64,000 nt of DNA from Daedaleopsis sinensis (Eukaryota > Basidiomycota > Agaricomycetes > Polyporales > Polyporaceae): contig CM066311.1 of assembly GCA_033807695.1 (NCBI GenBank), positions 1,922,001 to 1,986,000 of the forward strand, written 5' to 3'. The notes below the pieces were generated by a model that was not told the origin of the DNA, ran no database searches, and saw nothing but the letters and a program-made list of their open reading frames with translations. Made by a program: the position numbers and the translations under genes. Below, piece after piece: positions 31,752 to 43,252 of this stretch; the first letter of the stretch is position 1; each line of letters opens with the position of its first letter.

Positions 31752-33951
31752 CTAACTCAGCTGCGCGACGTTCGCCCCCTCGCCGATCGGGCCCGCCTCC
31801 CCGTCCGTCGGTGCGCCGCCCTGCACTTCGTTCACCTTCGTGCCCTGTCCGCTCGTCGCGAGCCCCGTCTGCGCCTGCATAACGGCGGCGGTGAGCCCAG
31901 CACTCGGCTGGCTGCCGTGCTTCGCGAGCTCCGTCTTGACGTTCTCGAGCATCCGCCGGAGGGTCACGCGCTCGTTGATGAGCGCGACGCGCGCGCTCTC
32001 GAGGCTCTTGCGCTCCTCCTCGAGCAGCTCCTCGAGCTCCTCGAACTGCGCGGTCTTGAGCTCGAGCTTCGTGAGCGTGAGCTTGATGAGCGCCGCGAGC
32101 GTCGAGCGGATCTGCGTCTCCTCGGCGTCCGCGAGCGCGTTCGCCGCCTTCGACGCGGACTTGAGCGCGAGCTCCGCGGCGCGCACGACGCGTGAGTGCG
32201 GGATGGCCTTTGCGGCCTTCTGCGCGACGAGATCGCTCGCGGACTGCCCGTCCACCTGCATGTCGTCGCCATGGGCTTCGGCCGCCGCGGCGTCCTTCGG
32301 CTGGTCCTCCTCCATCCGCTCGTCCTCCTTCTTCTCCTCGCCCTCGGCGGCTTTCTGCTCGCTCTCCGGCTTCTCCTCCGTGTCCTTCTTGTCTCCGTCG
32401 GTGAGCTCGTGGAGCGCAGTCTTCGCGGCCTCCGCTGCGACGCCGGGACTGATAACCCCAGCAAGGAATGCGACGACGCTCATGACGGGGTTGTCCGCTT
32501 GTTCGAAGGGAATGCGCGCGAAGCGCAGGGGTCCCATGTTACCCTCCGCCGCGATGTACGGGTCTTCTATCGGCAGCTGGAGGAACTTGCGGATGCACTG
32601 CTGTGCGCTCCGCGTGCCGACGTGTTCCTCGATAGCAGACCAGTCGTCGTCGTAGAGCTCGACACCCTCCAGCAAGAGCAGGATCTCTTGGTCAGTCCAG
32701 TCGTCGTCTGCGCCGGTACCTACAGCCTGGTGAACTCCGTTGGCCCCAGTCGCGCTCGTCAGCTTGACGAAGTCGCCGCTGAACATGTGTGAGGGGAAGC
32801 GACCCTCGAGATAACATGGGGGACAAAGCTCGAAGTTCTTGGTCTTGAGGGAGTGGTAGCGCACGGCGGTGCAGTCGACGCCGCACGTATCACACTGATA
32901 TTTGACAGTGGCCGGGTTGTCACCGCCGACGCCGTTGGGTGCGGTCGCCCCATTGGCAAGGGAAGCTGCCTCCTGGGCGGAGACAGAGCGAGAAGACTTT
33001 GCAGAGGTCTGGTATATTGAGGAGCGGAGTTCGAGGGATGCTGGGGTGGGCGTGCCACTGGGCTTCGTCGCGCCATTCACACTGGCACCCTGAGCGTTTG
33101 GCTGTTGGGGACGTGTACCAGGGTGGAGTGACTGAAGACCGCGCGGGGTGTCGAGGATGACACGGAAGTGGCCTGTGAAAGGGGGAGCGAGGGCAGCAGG
33201 TCTCTGGTCTGGATCGATCTGTAATGGAGCGTTGAAGGGTCCTGTGCGGTCTCATGAAGGGTGTGAAGCGCACCTGGTAGTTGATGAGTCCCCATTGCTC
33301 GAGGAAGGCGTGGACCCGCATGATAGCGCATACGTCTCCAGCCAGATTTCGCCGACACGCGGTGACGGTGAGATACTCGGATGGTCTAAGGCGGTAAGTG
33401 TTGATCATAAAGTCGCGATAGTCTTTGTAGATGGCGGGGGTCTTGGATCTGTGCCGTGAGTTGAAGAACTCGGGGAGGGCCCTGCGCTCTACCGGATGGA
33501 TTTTGGACATGTCGAACCAAGCGGCGTACGAGGGGATGATAACTTCGTGGGTTTGTGCAGCAAGATACTTGCGAGCCTGCTCCTCGAGTCGCAGTCGCGT
33601 AGCTTCAAGTTGAGCAGGGTCTTCATCGTCGTTGTCCTCCCCGGACTCCGCCTCCTCATCTGCCGCGTCCCCGCCCTCCGCCATCGAGACGTCTCCGCTG
33701 TCGTCGGCCCCCTCTCCATCTCCCTCCGCCTTCAGGAGTCGAGCAGGGATCGCGCTCGCGGGTTCCGTCGACGCGCCGGCGGGTGTGGGCGGCAGGTTCC
33801 CTATGTCGCCACCTTGGATCGGTTCGAGTTCGCTGCGCTTTCCCGCCGCGTTTTCAGGGTCAACCGGGGTCACACCCTGGTTGACGGTGAGGCGTATGCG
33901 TTTGGCCTCGGAGACTGGTGGAGGAGATGCCGTCCGTTTTGGCGAAGACAT
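31752..33951 (-). CDS. Rsc8/Swi3-type subunit of a SWI/SNF chromatin remodeller
   Basis: Exons on the complement are 33951-33274 and 33218-31752, giving 714 residues. The order is an acidic N-terminus; a SWIRM domain ([20 protein letters not shown] through [20 protein letters not shown] to [10 protein letters not shown]); a ZZ-type zinc finger (CDTCGVDC...[10 protein letters not shown]); a SANT domain ([20 protein letters not shown], then [14 protein letters not shown]); and a long acidic region ending in a coiled coil ([18 protein letters not shown]). This is the complete domain set of yeast Swi3 and Rsc8 and animal BAF155/170. It acts as a dimerising scaffold in nuclear SWI/SNF or RSC complexes. 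The ZZ finger favours the Rsc8-like type. It shares a 142-bp upstream region with the divergent gene at 34094. Confidence 0.95.
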
Positions 33952-34093
33952 GGTGGTGGTCAGAATGAGAGAGGCTGTTTGGAGCAGACGCCCGGACGCG
34001 CAAGTTGCTCCTTACCATTAGCGACGACGAACACGACCTCGACCCCCGACGCGGCGGCGGCGACGGCGACGACGAACACGGCGACCTCTGTTC
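33952..34093. promoter_or_regulatory. Short divergent promoter region
   Basis: Only 142 bp separate the start codons of the Rsc8-like gene (minus) and the PPR-like gene (plus). No TATA box is evident. A GAC/GACGGCG-rich stretch (34020-34085) lies in it. Confidence 0.45.
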
Positions 34094-36297
34094 ATGGCAT
34101 CATGGGTGCTTGCCCACCCGCCATGGCACTCTCTAGCTCGGGCCCGCCTCCGCTGGGACCACCTCATCCGGACGACTAGAATGACTGGCAAACACTTCCT
34201 CAGCACGCCTACTCCCATCACGAGCACAGAGACCCCAATGATGCGCGAGATGAAGGTGCACCCATACCCATCTTCACCGCTCGACGCATCTCTGTTCGAG
34301 GATCCTACAGAGGAGTATCACGACACCTGGCACCCCACGAACCTGACGGTGGAGGACGTCGCCCCCCATCCGAGCGACATACTCAAGGAACTCGTGAAAC
34401 AGGAGAGATTTGAAGACGCGGAGCGAGTATATGCAGAACTCGTAGATGCCAACATTGAGATACGTCCACATCCCGTCTACCACTTCGTCGCCCGCAGGAT
34501 TCTGTCTACCGACACGAAGCCGTCCCAAGCCCGGCTCGACGCTTTCATAAAGTGGTGGTCCTTGATTCCGTCCAAAGGAGAGGTCTTTTGTCGACGGTCC
34601 GTGTACAACATACTCGTCGAGACGCTTCATAACGACCCGATACCTGATATCCCTCTCATCGCCAACTTTGCCCTTCTTGCCACATCCAAGGGCTACGCCG
34701 AACTCGTCGCTCCGCACGTCATTATCGCACTTGCCCGCTACGCGCCCTCACACTACACCCTGCGGTTCCTGGAGAGGCTCTGCGACGCCGAATGGCATTA
34801 CGAGACATCGGTGAACGCTGACTATGCGTCTTCGGACCAACTGACCAAGCACCTACTCGAGGGTAGCTTCAGTCTTTGGTACAGCTACGCTGTCCGCACC
34901 TTCGTCCATGATACAAACTTTGACTATGCCCTGGAGGCTTACAAGATAGCTTGCGAACGTGGCATCTTCATCACTCCGGTTGCATTCCGTTTCTTGCTTC
35001 GAGGGCTTACAAAAGCCGAAAGAGCACAGGATGCTGGTACCGTTGAAACTTTATGGGGGGGAGGAGGTGAACAGGAAGTGGAGATTGTGAGTGACATGCA
35101 TACCTGCAACCACCACATTATGACATCTTTGACCCGCAGCGTTCTCTACCAATGCCTTCAAATATGCCGCTTCGGCTCGCTGAACCAGACAGCACAGACG
35201 TTCGGAAGATGGCTGTGGTTGCACGACAATTGAAGCGGGCATATCTCGACCATGTCCCGTTGCACGCCAAGACCTTGACAAGCCTGATGCACACCTTCCT
35301 CTCTGCGGGGAGGCTGTCTCTCCTGGCTCGCTTCCGCAAGTTAGCCTACGACTTAGGAGACCAGACTATCTCGACATGGGTTCTTGCAGAGATGAACTAC
35401 TATGAGACACATCACCCAGACGCTGCAACCCTCATCCCTTCCATATTCAAGCGCCACTTCCACCCCGTCGGTATCCCTATGGACGTACTCGAACCCTTCG
35501 CTCGACCGCGCCCCAATTTGTGGGTCATGGGAGGCCCCCGCCCTCGCGGAGATCTTCCACTTCTTGGTGACCATCCGCCCATTCATCGGCGATTGCACCC
35601 CACCCATCACCACGTCTACATACTATGGAACGTCGCGGCCCACTCATCTTCACGGCTCATGGACCTCATCAAGCGTTACCGGGCCTTTCTCCAGAGTGTC
35701 GCTGCGTCCCGCGGGTTCCCCTCGTCTTTTCCGTTGACCCCTGCTCCGCTCTCCGCCGACGATGAAGGCTACGTAGAAGCAAGGCCCCCGTATTCACTAT
35801 ACAACGCGCGGACCTTCAACATCTTCCTCGAAAACTTCAAGCGCTTCAACTCACCGCTTTTCATCACCTACGTCATCCTGGACCTCTTCCGCATGGGCCT
35901 CACCCCAGACGTCCTGACAGAGAACACCTTCATCAATTCCCTACACATCAAGCCCACCCTCGAGGACATACACAAAGTGCTGGCGTACTGGGAGTGCAAG
36001 GTCGACGACATGTGCACGGATCTGGAGACGTGGCCGAGCAGGGTGGTCATCGACTCCGCGGCTACGCGGCAGGCCCTCCTCGAGTTCTTCTTCCGGGGCA
36101 TGATGAAGCGGCTGGTGAAGGAGGGCCGTGTAGGGGACGCGCGCGACGTTGGGGAGTGTCTCCAGGGGTTGTTCCCTTTGTCCGACCTCAGCGACGTGCT
36201 CCGGGAAGCTGTCACGCATGCGGTCCCGGATAATATTGGGCGTGATCCGCTATCCGCTGGCGACTCACCACCGGCAGCGACTTCAAGCGCAATATGA
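34094..36297 (+). CDS. Large PPR-like protein, probably mitochondrial
   Basis: Two exons, 34094-35086 and 35140-36297, give 716 residues in phase 0. The first 50 residues are rich in Arg/Ser/Thr and poor in acids, like a mitochondrial presequence. The rest is mostly helical. It has segments resembling pentatricopeptide repeats: near 100-115 (LVKQERFEDAERVYAELVDA) and near 560-600 (ARTFNIFLENF, then ILDLFRMGLTPDV, the typical 'G-x-x-P-D' turn). Such proteins bind organellar RNA. No catalytic domain is visible, and I do not know the specific orthologue. The C-terminal 35 residues are low-complexity. Confidence 0.7.
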
Positions 36298-37911
36298 TTT
36301 GCTGTCCGCTGATCACTGATGAGCTGGCACTGAGCTGGCAAGTCCGTTGTTCTGGCGGTGTGAGGATGTATCTGATACGCTTCTAGGATAGGCTCGCACT
36401 GGGTGGTCGCGAACCACGCCTGATTATCGTCGTTTGACGAGGACATCGAGGCTCGCCTGTGTCTTGACTCTTGTGCCGGCGCCACGCGGTCGTTCTGCTG
36501 GAGTCGGCGGGCAGGCGTGACAGCTTCAGAGCAGTCGGAGTGCTGCCGACGTCGAGTGATTGCACTGTTTGAGCCGTTCTCGAATTTCGGTGCGTTGGCT
36601 TCTCCGGTTCGCGAATCGCTAGTGTCGTTCGCTAACATACAGTGCTTCCAAGTATCACGTAGCGCGTCGTAGCTGCCGTTATAAGGATTAAGCCACGCTA
36701 CTAGCAAACGCTCTACCACGCTCGGCGAAGCCCATCCTGCTCCTCTTCCTCCCCCGCCGCTGCTGCGGCGGGTACGGCGCATCAAGTGCGCATCAGTTGG
36801 TCATAGTGTGTGCTAAATATATGGCGTCGCTAGATCTATTCTGACCGATCAGACTCGGACAGTAGACGGTAGACGTCTCGGGTGACGTCTCGGGTGACGT
36901 ACATATGAAGGTCAGGCAACTTAAGGTCAGGTACTTATTTCGATGGAATGCTACGTGCCTTTGTACGTAGGCGTCTCTGAAATTCCAGTGCACACACAAC
37001 CGGAGAAGATCAAATCGTGACCTGTTCGTTGCCTGTTCGTGACAAGTTCGCGATCGGGTTCCTCCTCTTTCAGGGTTCCCTCGAGGCCATCGCCACCGTA
37101 CCCGTTCCGTTGCATCTCCGGGAATTCGAACTCCACCCACAACCTGCCTACAACCGTCTTGATGCCTTACCACGCTTGACTGTATCTCCGGGCGCACGGA
37201 TGATGAGGTAAGAATGTGTACATCATCTTAATTGCAACGCATGCACCCGTGGTCTCCACCAACTGCGGTTTTACAGCTTCTTACAGACACTAGTACTGTG
37301 AGACAACACACGGTGAGGCCACCGAACCTTCACTAAACCAGATCAAATGCAGTTTGAGATAACTTCCTGCTTCCGCCGGTAGGAAGTTGCGACCGTCGGG
37401 GCGGGTCATCGCACGCTTCGGAGCCTTCGGCGCGCACTGAAAGAGACTGCCTAATTCGTACTGCTCCCTTTCTTCCAGCGGTTCCATAACAAAGTCCGGT
37501 CGCTGAGAAGGCACACCGGCGAGGAACAAGACGGTGCGCTCGACTGGAACGTCTATACAGAACTCTAATATGACCAAACGACCCTAGATGACCTCGGCAA
37601 GCTCCCTTGCTTCGACACGCCTTGCGGAATCAGATGTCGGTACGGGCCCGATGCCATTGAATCGGGCTCGAAGGACTGGGTCGAGGCTCCCTGTTACGGC
37701 GATCATTCTTTTGCGCCCATAGAGATGGAGGATTGACATACTTGTAAGCCTGATACCATCACGTTGACGGAGCCGGGGCATGCTGCAGGGCGATGGTCAC
37801 CCCGGTGGTGCCGGCACCGAACATAAGTACCAGCGCCGCTCGCGCTGTACTTGAGAAGCCCCCAGTCCACCCTCCCCCCTGCACTCGCTTTCTACGGTTG
37901 CTCAGACAACC
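36298..37911. other. Intergenic with an unresolved minus-strand ORF pair
   Basis: Minus frames at 37577-37290 (ERTVLFLAGVPSQRPDF, then PLEEREQYELGSLF) and 37781-37584 have some protein character but are separated by a stop and cannot be joined to upstream exons. They could be remnants of a gene. A duplicated 12-mer (GACGTCTCGGGT) occurs near 36870-36900. Nothing else was seen. Confidence 0.35.
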
Positions 37912-40316
37912 ATGCTGCTCTATATCGTTGTCCTGCTCAGTGGAGTCTTGTGGGTCATATGGCAAGTAGTGCGACCGTTCTTCGAAAACTCGCCATTAGA
38001 CGTCATCCCGGGACCCCCCGCGAAGTCTATATTGTCCGGTAGGTTCTCTGCAAGTACATACGGTTCCGGCACTCATTGACCGTCCTTTTCTCTCTTCAGG
38101 CAACTTGGAACAGCTGTTTGATAGAGACGCCTGGGGCTTCCACGACGAACTGGCGCAACAGTACGGCCCTGTCGTCAAAATCAATGCCGTCCTGGGCGTG
38201 AGTGGTCCGCCGGAAATCCGCCACCTCACCTCTTCTGAATCAGACTAATTCATCTTGGTATCTCCAGAGGAAGTGGCTATACGTGTTCGACCCTACGGCC
38301 CTCCGGAACATCGTTCTCAAAGACCAGGGGACCTTTGATCAGATACCATGGCTGATACAGTGAGTCGCCTCGCCCAATGCCGCTTCCTTGGAACTCAACA
38401 CGACGACTGAACAACCCTGTCACAGGAGCACGCGCTTGTTGCTGGGAGCGGGGATTCTGGGCGTTCTAGGTGCGTCGCAGTATAGCCGGTTTCCGCGCTT
38501 GAGGGTAGCGCTGATCACTGAATGCAGGGGAGACTCACCGTAGACAGCGGAAGATGCTGACGCCTCTGTTCTCTGAGAGTCATTTGCGCAACCTAACGCC
38601 GATATTCTACGAGGTCTCGGACAGAGTGAGCATCTGCCTGTTCGCGCCACGGTCTCCTTACGTGGGTTGATGGTGTTGCCCGTAGCTTGTCCGTGGAATC
38701 TCGCAGCGCCTGACCCGGGAGAACCAAGCGTGTGATCTTGACATGCTCGATTGGATGGGTCGTGCTGCACTTGAGATCATAGGACAAGCGGGACTGGGTC
38801 ATTCTTTTGACCCTCTCATCTTCGATTCTGCCGATATTTACACGGCTGCTGCGAAGACGTATCTGTGAGTTTCCCATGTCAGAATAATGTCGTCGCAATC
38901 GCTGAAACATATCTTCGAGTACAGCCCGCTCTCGTTTACTCCACTCATGGTCGCCGTGCGGCAGGCGAGTCCGATTCTTACAAAACTCGGCCCAGCGTGG
39001 TTTCGTCGATGGGTGATCGATCGTCTGCCGTCGAAGCAAGTGCAAGACTTGAAGAATGTCGTCGATGTCTTGCAAGACACCTCGATTAGACTCATCAATG
39101 AGAAAAAGGCTGCTCTGGCAAAGGGCGAGTTCTCCGTGGGCAAGGATATCATGAGCATCCTCAGTAAGTTAACTACATCCGAGTGCGCCGCCAATACTCA
39201 TCTCGTGCATGCGATCTAGTCAAAGCTAACATGTGTGCGAGCGAGGAGGAGAGGCTTCCTGACGAGCAGATCGTAGGACAGATGTCGTATGTCCCTTGCT
39301 CATCCCTTCAATCGAAGTTTGCTGAACACCTGGCTGCTGTTCTATGCAGAATACTCCTGTTCGCAGCCACCGATACCACCTCCCATATGATGGCTCAAGT
39401 TCTCCAGCTGCTATGCGAGCATCCAGACTGGCAAGAGAAGGTCCGAAGAGAAATCATGGAATCCCGCAATGGACAACATATCGCTTATGACCAACTAACT
39501 GCGCTTCCGTATCTGGACGCCGTTTGTAAAGAAACGCTTCGTCTGTATGTGACTCCGTCGTCCAGGCTCTTGCTCCCTCTACTTCGTCAGCTCACCTTCG
39601 TCTAGCTACCCACCAACACCCATCGTTCTTCGCGAGTGCGTAAAGTCATTGATTGCCATCAGACCTCGTACTTGACTCTAAACATTCTTCCAGAGCGTTC
39701 CAAGATACTAGCCTCCCTCTCGCTCAACCCATGCAGAGCAGCGATGGCACGATGATCGACAATATTGTCATTCCCAAAGGCAGCAACGTCCTCGTCGGTG
39801 TGAGGGCGTGCAACCGCAACAAGGCACTGTGGGGAGATGATGCGGAAGAATGGAAGCCGGACCGCTGGCTCGGAGCGTTGCCTAAGGCAGTCGAGGCCGC
39901 GTCCATCCCCGGGGTCTACTCGCATATGTGAGTCTCATATCAGGGCCAGCCTCTACAAGATGCTGAATGATTCGCCTCTGCAGGATGACCTTCGTGGGTG
40001 GCAACCGCTCGTGCATGTACGTGTGATTCCTGTTGTGCGAACCTTCTGGAATGTTCATCACTCTTCTAGTGGCTTCAAGTTCGCACAAATTGAGATGAGT
40101 ACGTCGCAATCTTTGCATCTATTCCCGAGGCTGCGCAAGTCTAACCTTCAGCCGTGGCTCACAGAGGTCATATTGTCTACGCTGCTAGCGAACTTCACGT
40201 TCGGACTTTCGGACAAGCCCATCTTTTGGAACGTATCTGCGATCACATTCCCCAGCGTGGGCAAAGAAAGCGAGAAACCTGAGATGTGGCTCAAGGTCGC
40301 GAAGATACAAAGCTAG
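37912..40316 (+). CDS. Cytochrome P450 monooxygenase (P450-2, tandem paralogue)
   Basis: Fourteen exons run from 37912 to 40316, summing in frame to 538 residues: 37912-38038, 38100-38197, 38268-38359, 38426-38469, 38528-38625, 38686-38864, 38925-39163, 39220-39286, 39350-39544, 39606-39635, 39694-39927, 39984-40016, 40070-40098 and 40165-40316. Features are an N-terminal anchor (LLYIVVLLSGVLWVIW), a Pro hinge (VIPGPP), the C-helix motif THRRQRKML, the I-helix LLFAATDTTSH, ExxR in CKETLRLYPP, the PERF-like KPDRWLG and the heme loop FVGGNRSCIGFKF. Microsomal, reductase-dependent oxygenation is expected; the substrate is unknown. The gene 489 bp downstream has the same exon plan. Confidence 0.93.
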
Positions 40317-40708
40317 TTACTGTGCTTGATGTGTATTCTCAGGCTCGCACGACCTTGTATTACTGACTGTACTCTGCTAGTCGTGGATGTTGGAAACTAG
40401 GATTTATCTCCCTGATCCCCGCAGTTCCAACGAGCTGAAGGAGAGCTCTCGACCGACGACACTGCACTGGATGACAAATGTCGCGTAGTTGGCAATGATG
40501 CACGACTCCGGAGACTTCAAGGACACATGACGCCGACCTCTCAAATCCCGGCGGTCCGGGAGCCGCCCTTGATCCTGCGCTCGCAGCTAGAAGGGAGTCA
40601 CCCATCCTCCAAGCTGCGAAGGTTAACCGGAAGGAGTCGGAACAGCTTGAGCCTCTGCCACTGCCATACGGTCAGGATAGCCCGACAGTACAAAAGCTCA
40701 CCGGATAC

Positions 40709-40716
40709 TATATAGG
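40709..40716 (+). promoter_or_regulatory. TATA-like box of P450-3
   Basis: TATATAGG lies 89 bp before the P450-3 start codon, a plausible core promoter position for a fungal gene. Confidence 0.45.
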
Positions 40717-40804
40717 TGGTCACCATATCGCGAATGACCCTCATTGCTCACACTCTTGAACTTCAAGTTCACAGTATCACTCTCACACAACCTCGCCTAC
40801 TATC

Positions 40805-43252
40805 ATGTTTGTCTACCTACTTTCAGGTGGTACACTCTGCTGGGCACTCTGGCGCGTACTTCGACCGTACGTTGTCGCGTCTCCTCTTGACGTCGTGCCC
40901 GGTCCCCCGGCTGCCTCAGCACTCTTTGGTAGGCTATCCCCGTTGGCTCAGTCGTAACCATGTCTCCAATCATCTTCCAGGGAATATCACGCAGGTTCTC
41001 GACAAGGATGCTTGGGGTCTTCAAAGAGACATCACGGAGAAATACGGCGCAGTCGCCGTGTTACGCGCTCCGTTTGGTGTGCGTATTGTCGGTCACTGAA
41101 TATATGGCGAGCGTGCTCATTGTAGCTCACCAGAGCAAATGGCTGCTTGTATCGGACCCTGTCGCCTTGCACCGCATTTTCACCAGGGATCAAGCGATGT
41201 ACGAGGAACCTTCGTGGTTTACTGCGTGAGTTTTGTTATACTCATAACGCGTGAATAGTGCTGATCAGCACACCATCCTGCAGGAGCAACTCGATGTTCG
41301 TTGGCGACGGCCTTCTCAGTGTAACAGGTTCGTGTCCTTATTGCAACTGCAAAAGTGACTGACCTGACGGAATGTCTCTTTGTCACATTGAATGAGCAGG
41401 AGATGCTCACCGGAAGCAGCGCAAGATCCTCACTCCGGTCTTCTCTGTCAAATATCTAAAGGAAATAACACCTATCTTCAGTCAAGTGACAAACCACGTA
41501 TGCATGAGGCCCTTTCCTATCGTCTATCTTACTAATCGTCCATGCTCTAATACTTACAGCTCGTTGATGCGCTCGCTTCCCGCGTCAATGCGGCCCCCGG
41601 GACCGAAGTTGAAATTGTGGGGTGGATGGGCCGCACTGCACTCGAGCTCATCGGACAAGCTGGTTTGGGATGTTCGATAGATCCGCTAACCGACGCTGTA
41701 CCCGATCCACTCGCGACCGCTGCTAAGGAATTCTCGTGAGTCCTCATACGCCGTACGGTTTTATTTTTGTGCTGTACACTGACCTGCCGGACCCATGAAG
41801 CTCCCTGGCGTTCTCAACCGAGACTCTGGCTATCCGACAAGCAATACCGTTTCTCTGCCGACTTGGACCGCCTCAGTTCCGCCGGTGGCTGGTCGACCGT
41901 ATCCCGATACAGAATGTGCGGAGGCTCAAGACATCCATAGACACAATGTACGGAAGGTCTTCCGAGATCGTCGCCGAGAGCAAGAGAAGAGTAGAGAGGG
42001 CGAGGGCGGAAGGCGATGAAAGCGAAATTACCAAGAACCTCATCAGTGTTCTTTGTGAGTACCGTGTTAGGGTCCCGCTATTCTTGATGCATGACGTATT
42101 TGCCACTATGTAGTACACGCGAACATGGACGCTGAAGAGGAAGACAGGATGTCAGATGAACAGGTCGTGGGGCAAATGACGTGGGCGCACTTTCTCCTGC
42201 AAAGCGCACGCGTATTGGATGCTGACTTCCACTCATGCTAGAACGCTCCTCTTCGCAGCGATGGACACGACTTCTAACGCGCTCTCTCGCACACTACACC
42301 TCCTGAGCCTGAACCCTCAAGCGCAAGCGAAACTTCGACGGGAGGTGCTTGACGCGACAACAAATGGGCTTAATGTCTCCTACGACGACCTCCACAACCT
42401 GCCCTACCTTGACGCCATCTGTAGGGAGACATTGCGCCTGTGAGCTCCCTCTTCCCGCGGAGTATTCCGAGAATTAGACTTATCATTTGTTATCGTTCGC
42501 AAGGTACCCTCCCATCCCGCTTGTGTTCCGCGAGTAAGTCGTTTGTTCCGGTTTTTCATGCGTGACCAGCTTTGTTGACCCGTGCGATCACGACCAAGTG
42601 CGATCACAGATACCGTCTTACCCCTGTCCACTTCGATGCGCGGATGTGATGGGTCCTCATTTGAGCAAGTACATGTCCCAGCAGGCACGACCATCGTGGT
42701 CAGCAACATCGGGACCAACACGAACCCGGAGATATGGGGCGCGGACGCGTATGAGTGGAGGCCCGAGCGATGGCTTGAGCCACTCCCGAAGACGCTCGAG
42801 GATGCGCCTATTCCTGGAGTATATTCGCACCTGTATGTTTCTTTCCAACCAGCATACCCCACGAGCAGATGGTTTGCTGACATTGCTCATCGATGTAGGA
42901 TGACCTTTATCGGCGGCAGCAGATCGTGCATGTGAGTCGAATGCTACGGGGTGTGCGTTAGCAGCTGATGAGTCGCGGTCGTCTCGCACAGTGGCTTCAA
43001 GTTCTCGCAACTCGAGATGAGTACGCGTCATTGCGATGTCTGGCTGGTCTTCAGTACTGGCACTAATTATGTGTTCTATGTTCTCCCGCAGAGGTCGTCC
43101 TTTGCGCCCTCATTGCGAACTTCGAGTTCGAGCTGTCGGACAAGCCTGTCTTTTGGAACCTCACGGGTGTGGTCTATCCTAGTCTGGGCAAAGACAGCCT
43201 TAGACCGGAGATGTGGCTGCGGTTGAGGCAGATAAGGCCCAACGCCGCGTGA
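40805..43252 (+). CDS. Cytochrome P450 monooxygenase (P450-3, tandem paralogue)
   Basis: Fourteen exons match those of P450-2 in order and phase, several with identical length (98, 92, 44, 98, 67, 30, 234, 33 and 29 bp). The sum is 545 residues. The start at 40805 gives a hydrophobic anchor (MFVYLLSGGTLCWALW) followed by LDVVPGPP. Motifs are the C-helix AHRKQRKIL, I-helix LLFAAMDTTSN, ExxR in CRETLRLYPP, PERF-like RPERWLE and heme loop FIGGSRSCIGFKF. Exon 11 uses an AAG acceptor at 42598; the nearby CAG would break the frame. It is a complete, probably functional gene that diverged from P450-2 after tandem duplication. Confidence 0.92.

Noticed and set aside
35868..36785. 305-residue minus-strand ORF
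   Set aside because: It lies mostly antisense to the last exon of the PPR-like gene and has shadow-frame composition without motifs.
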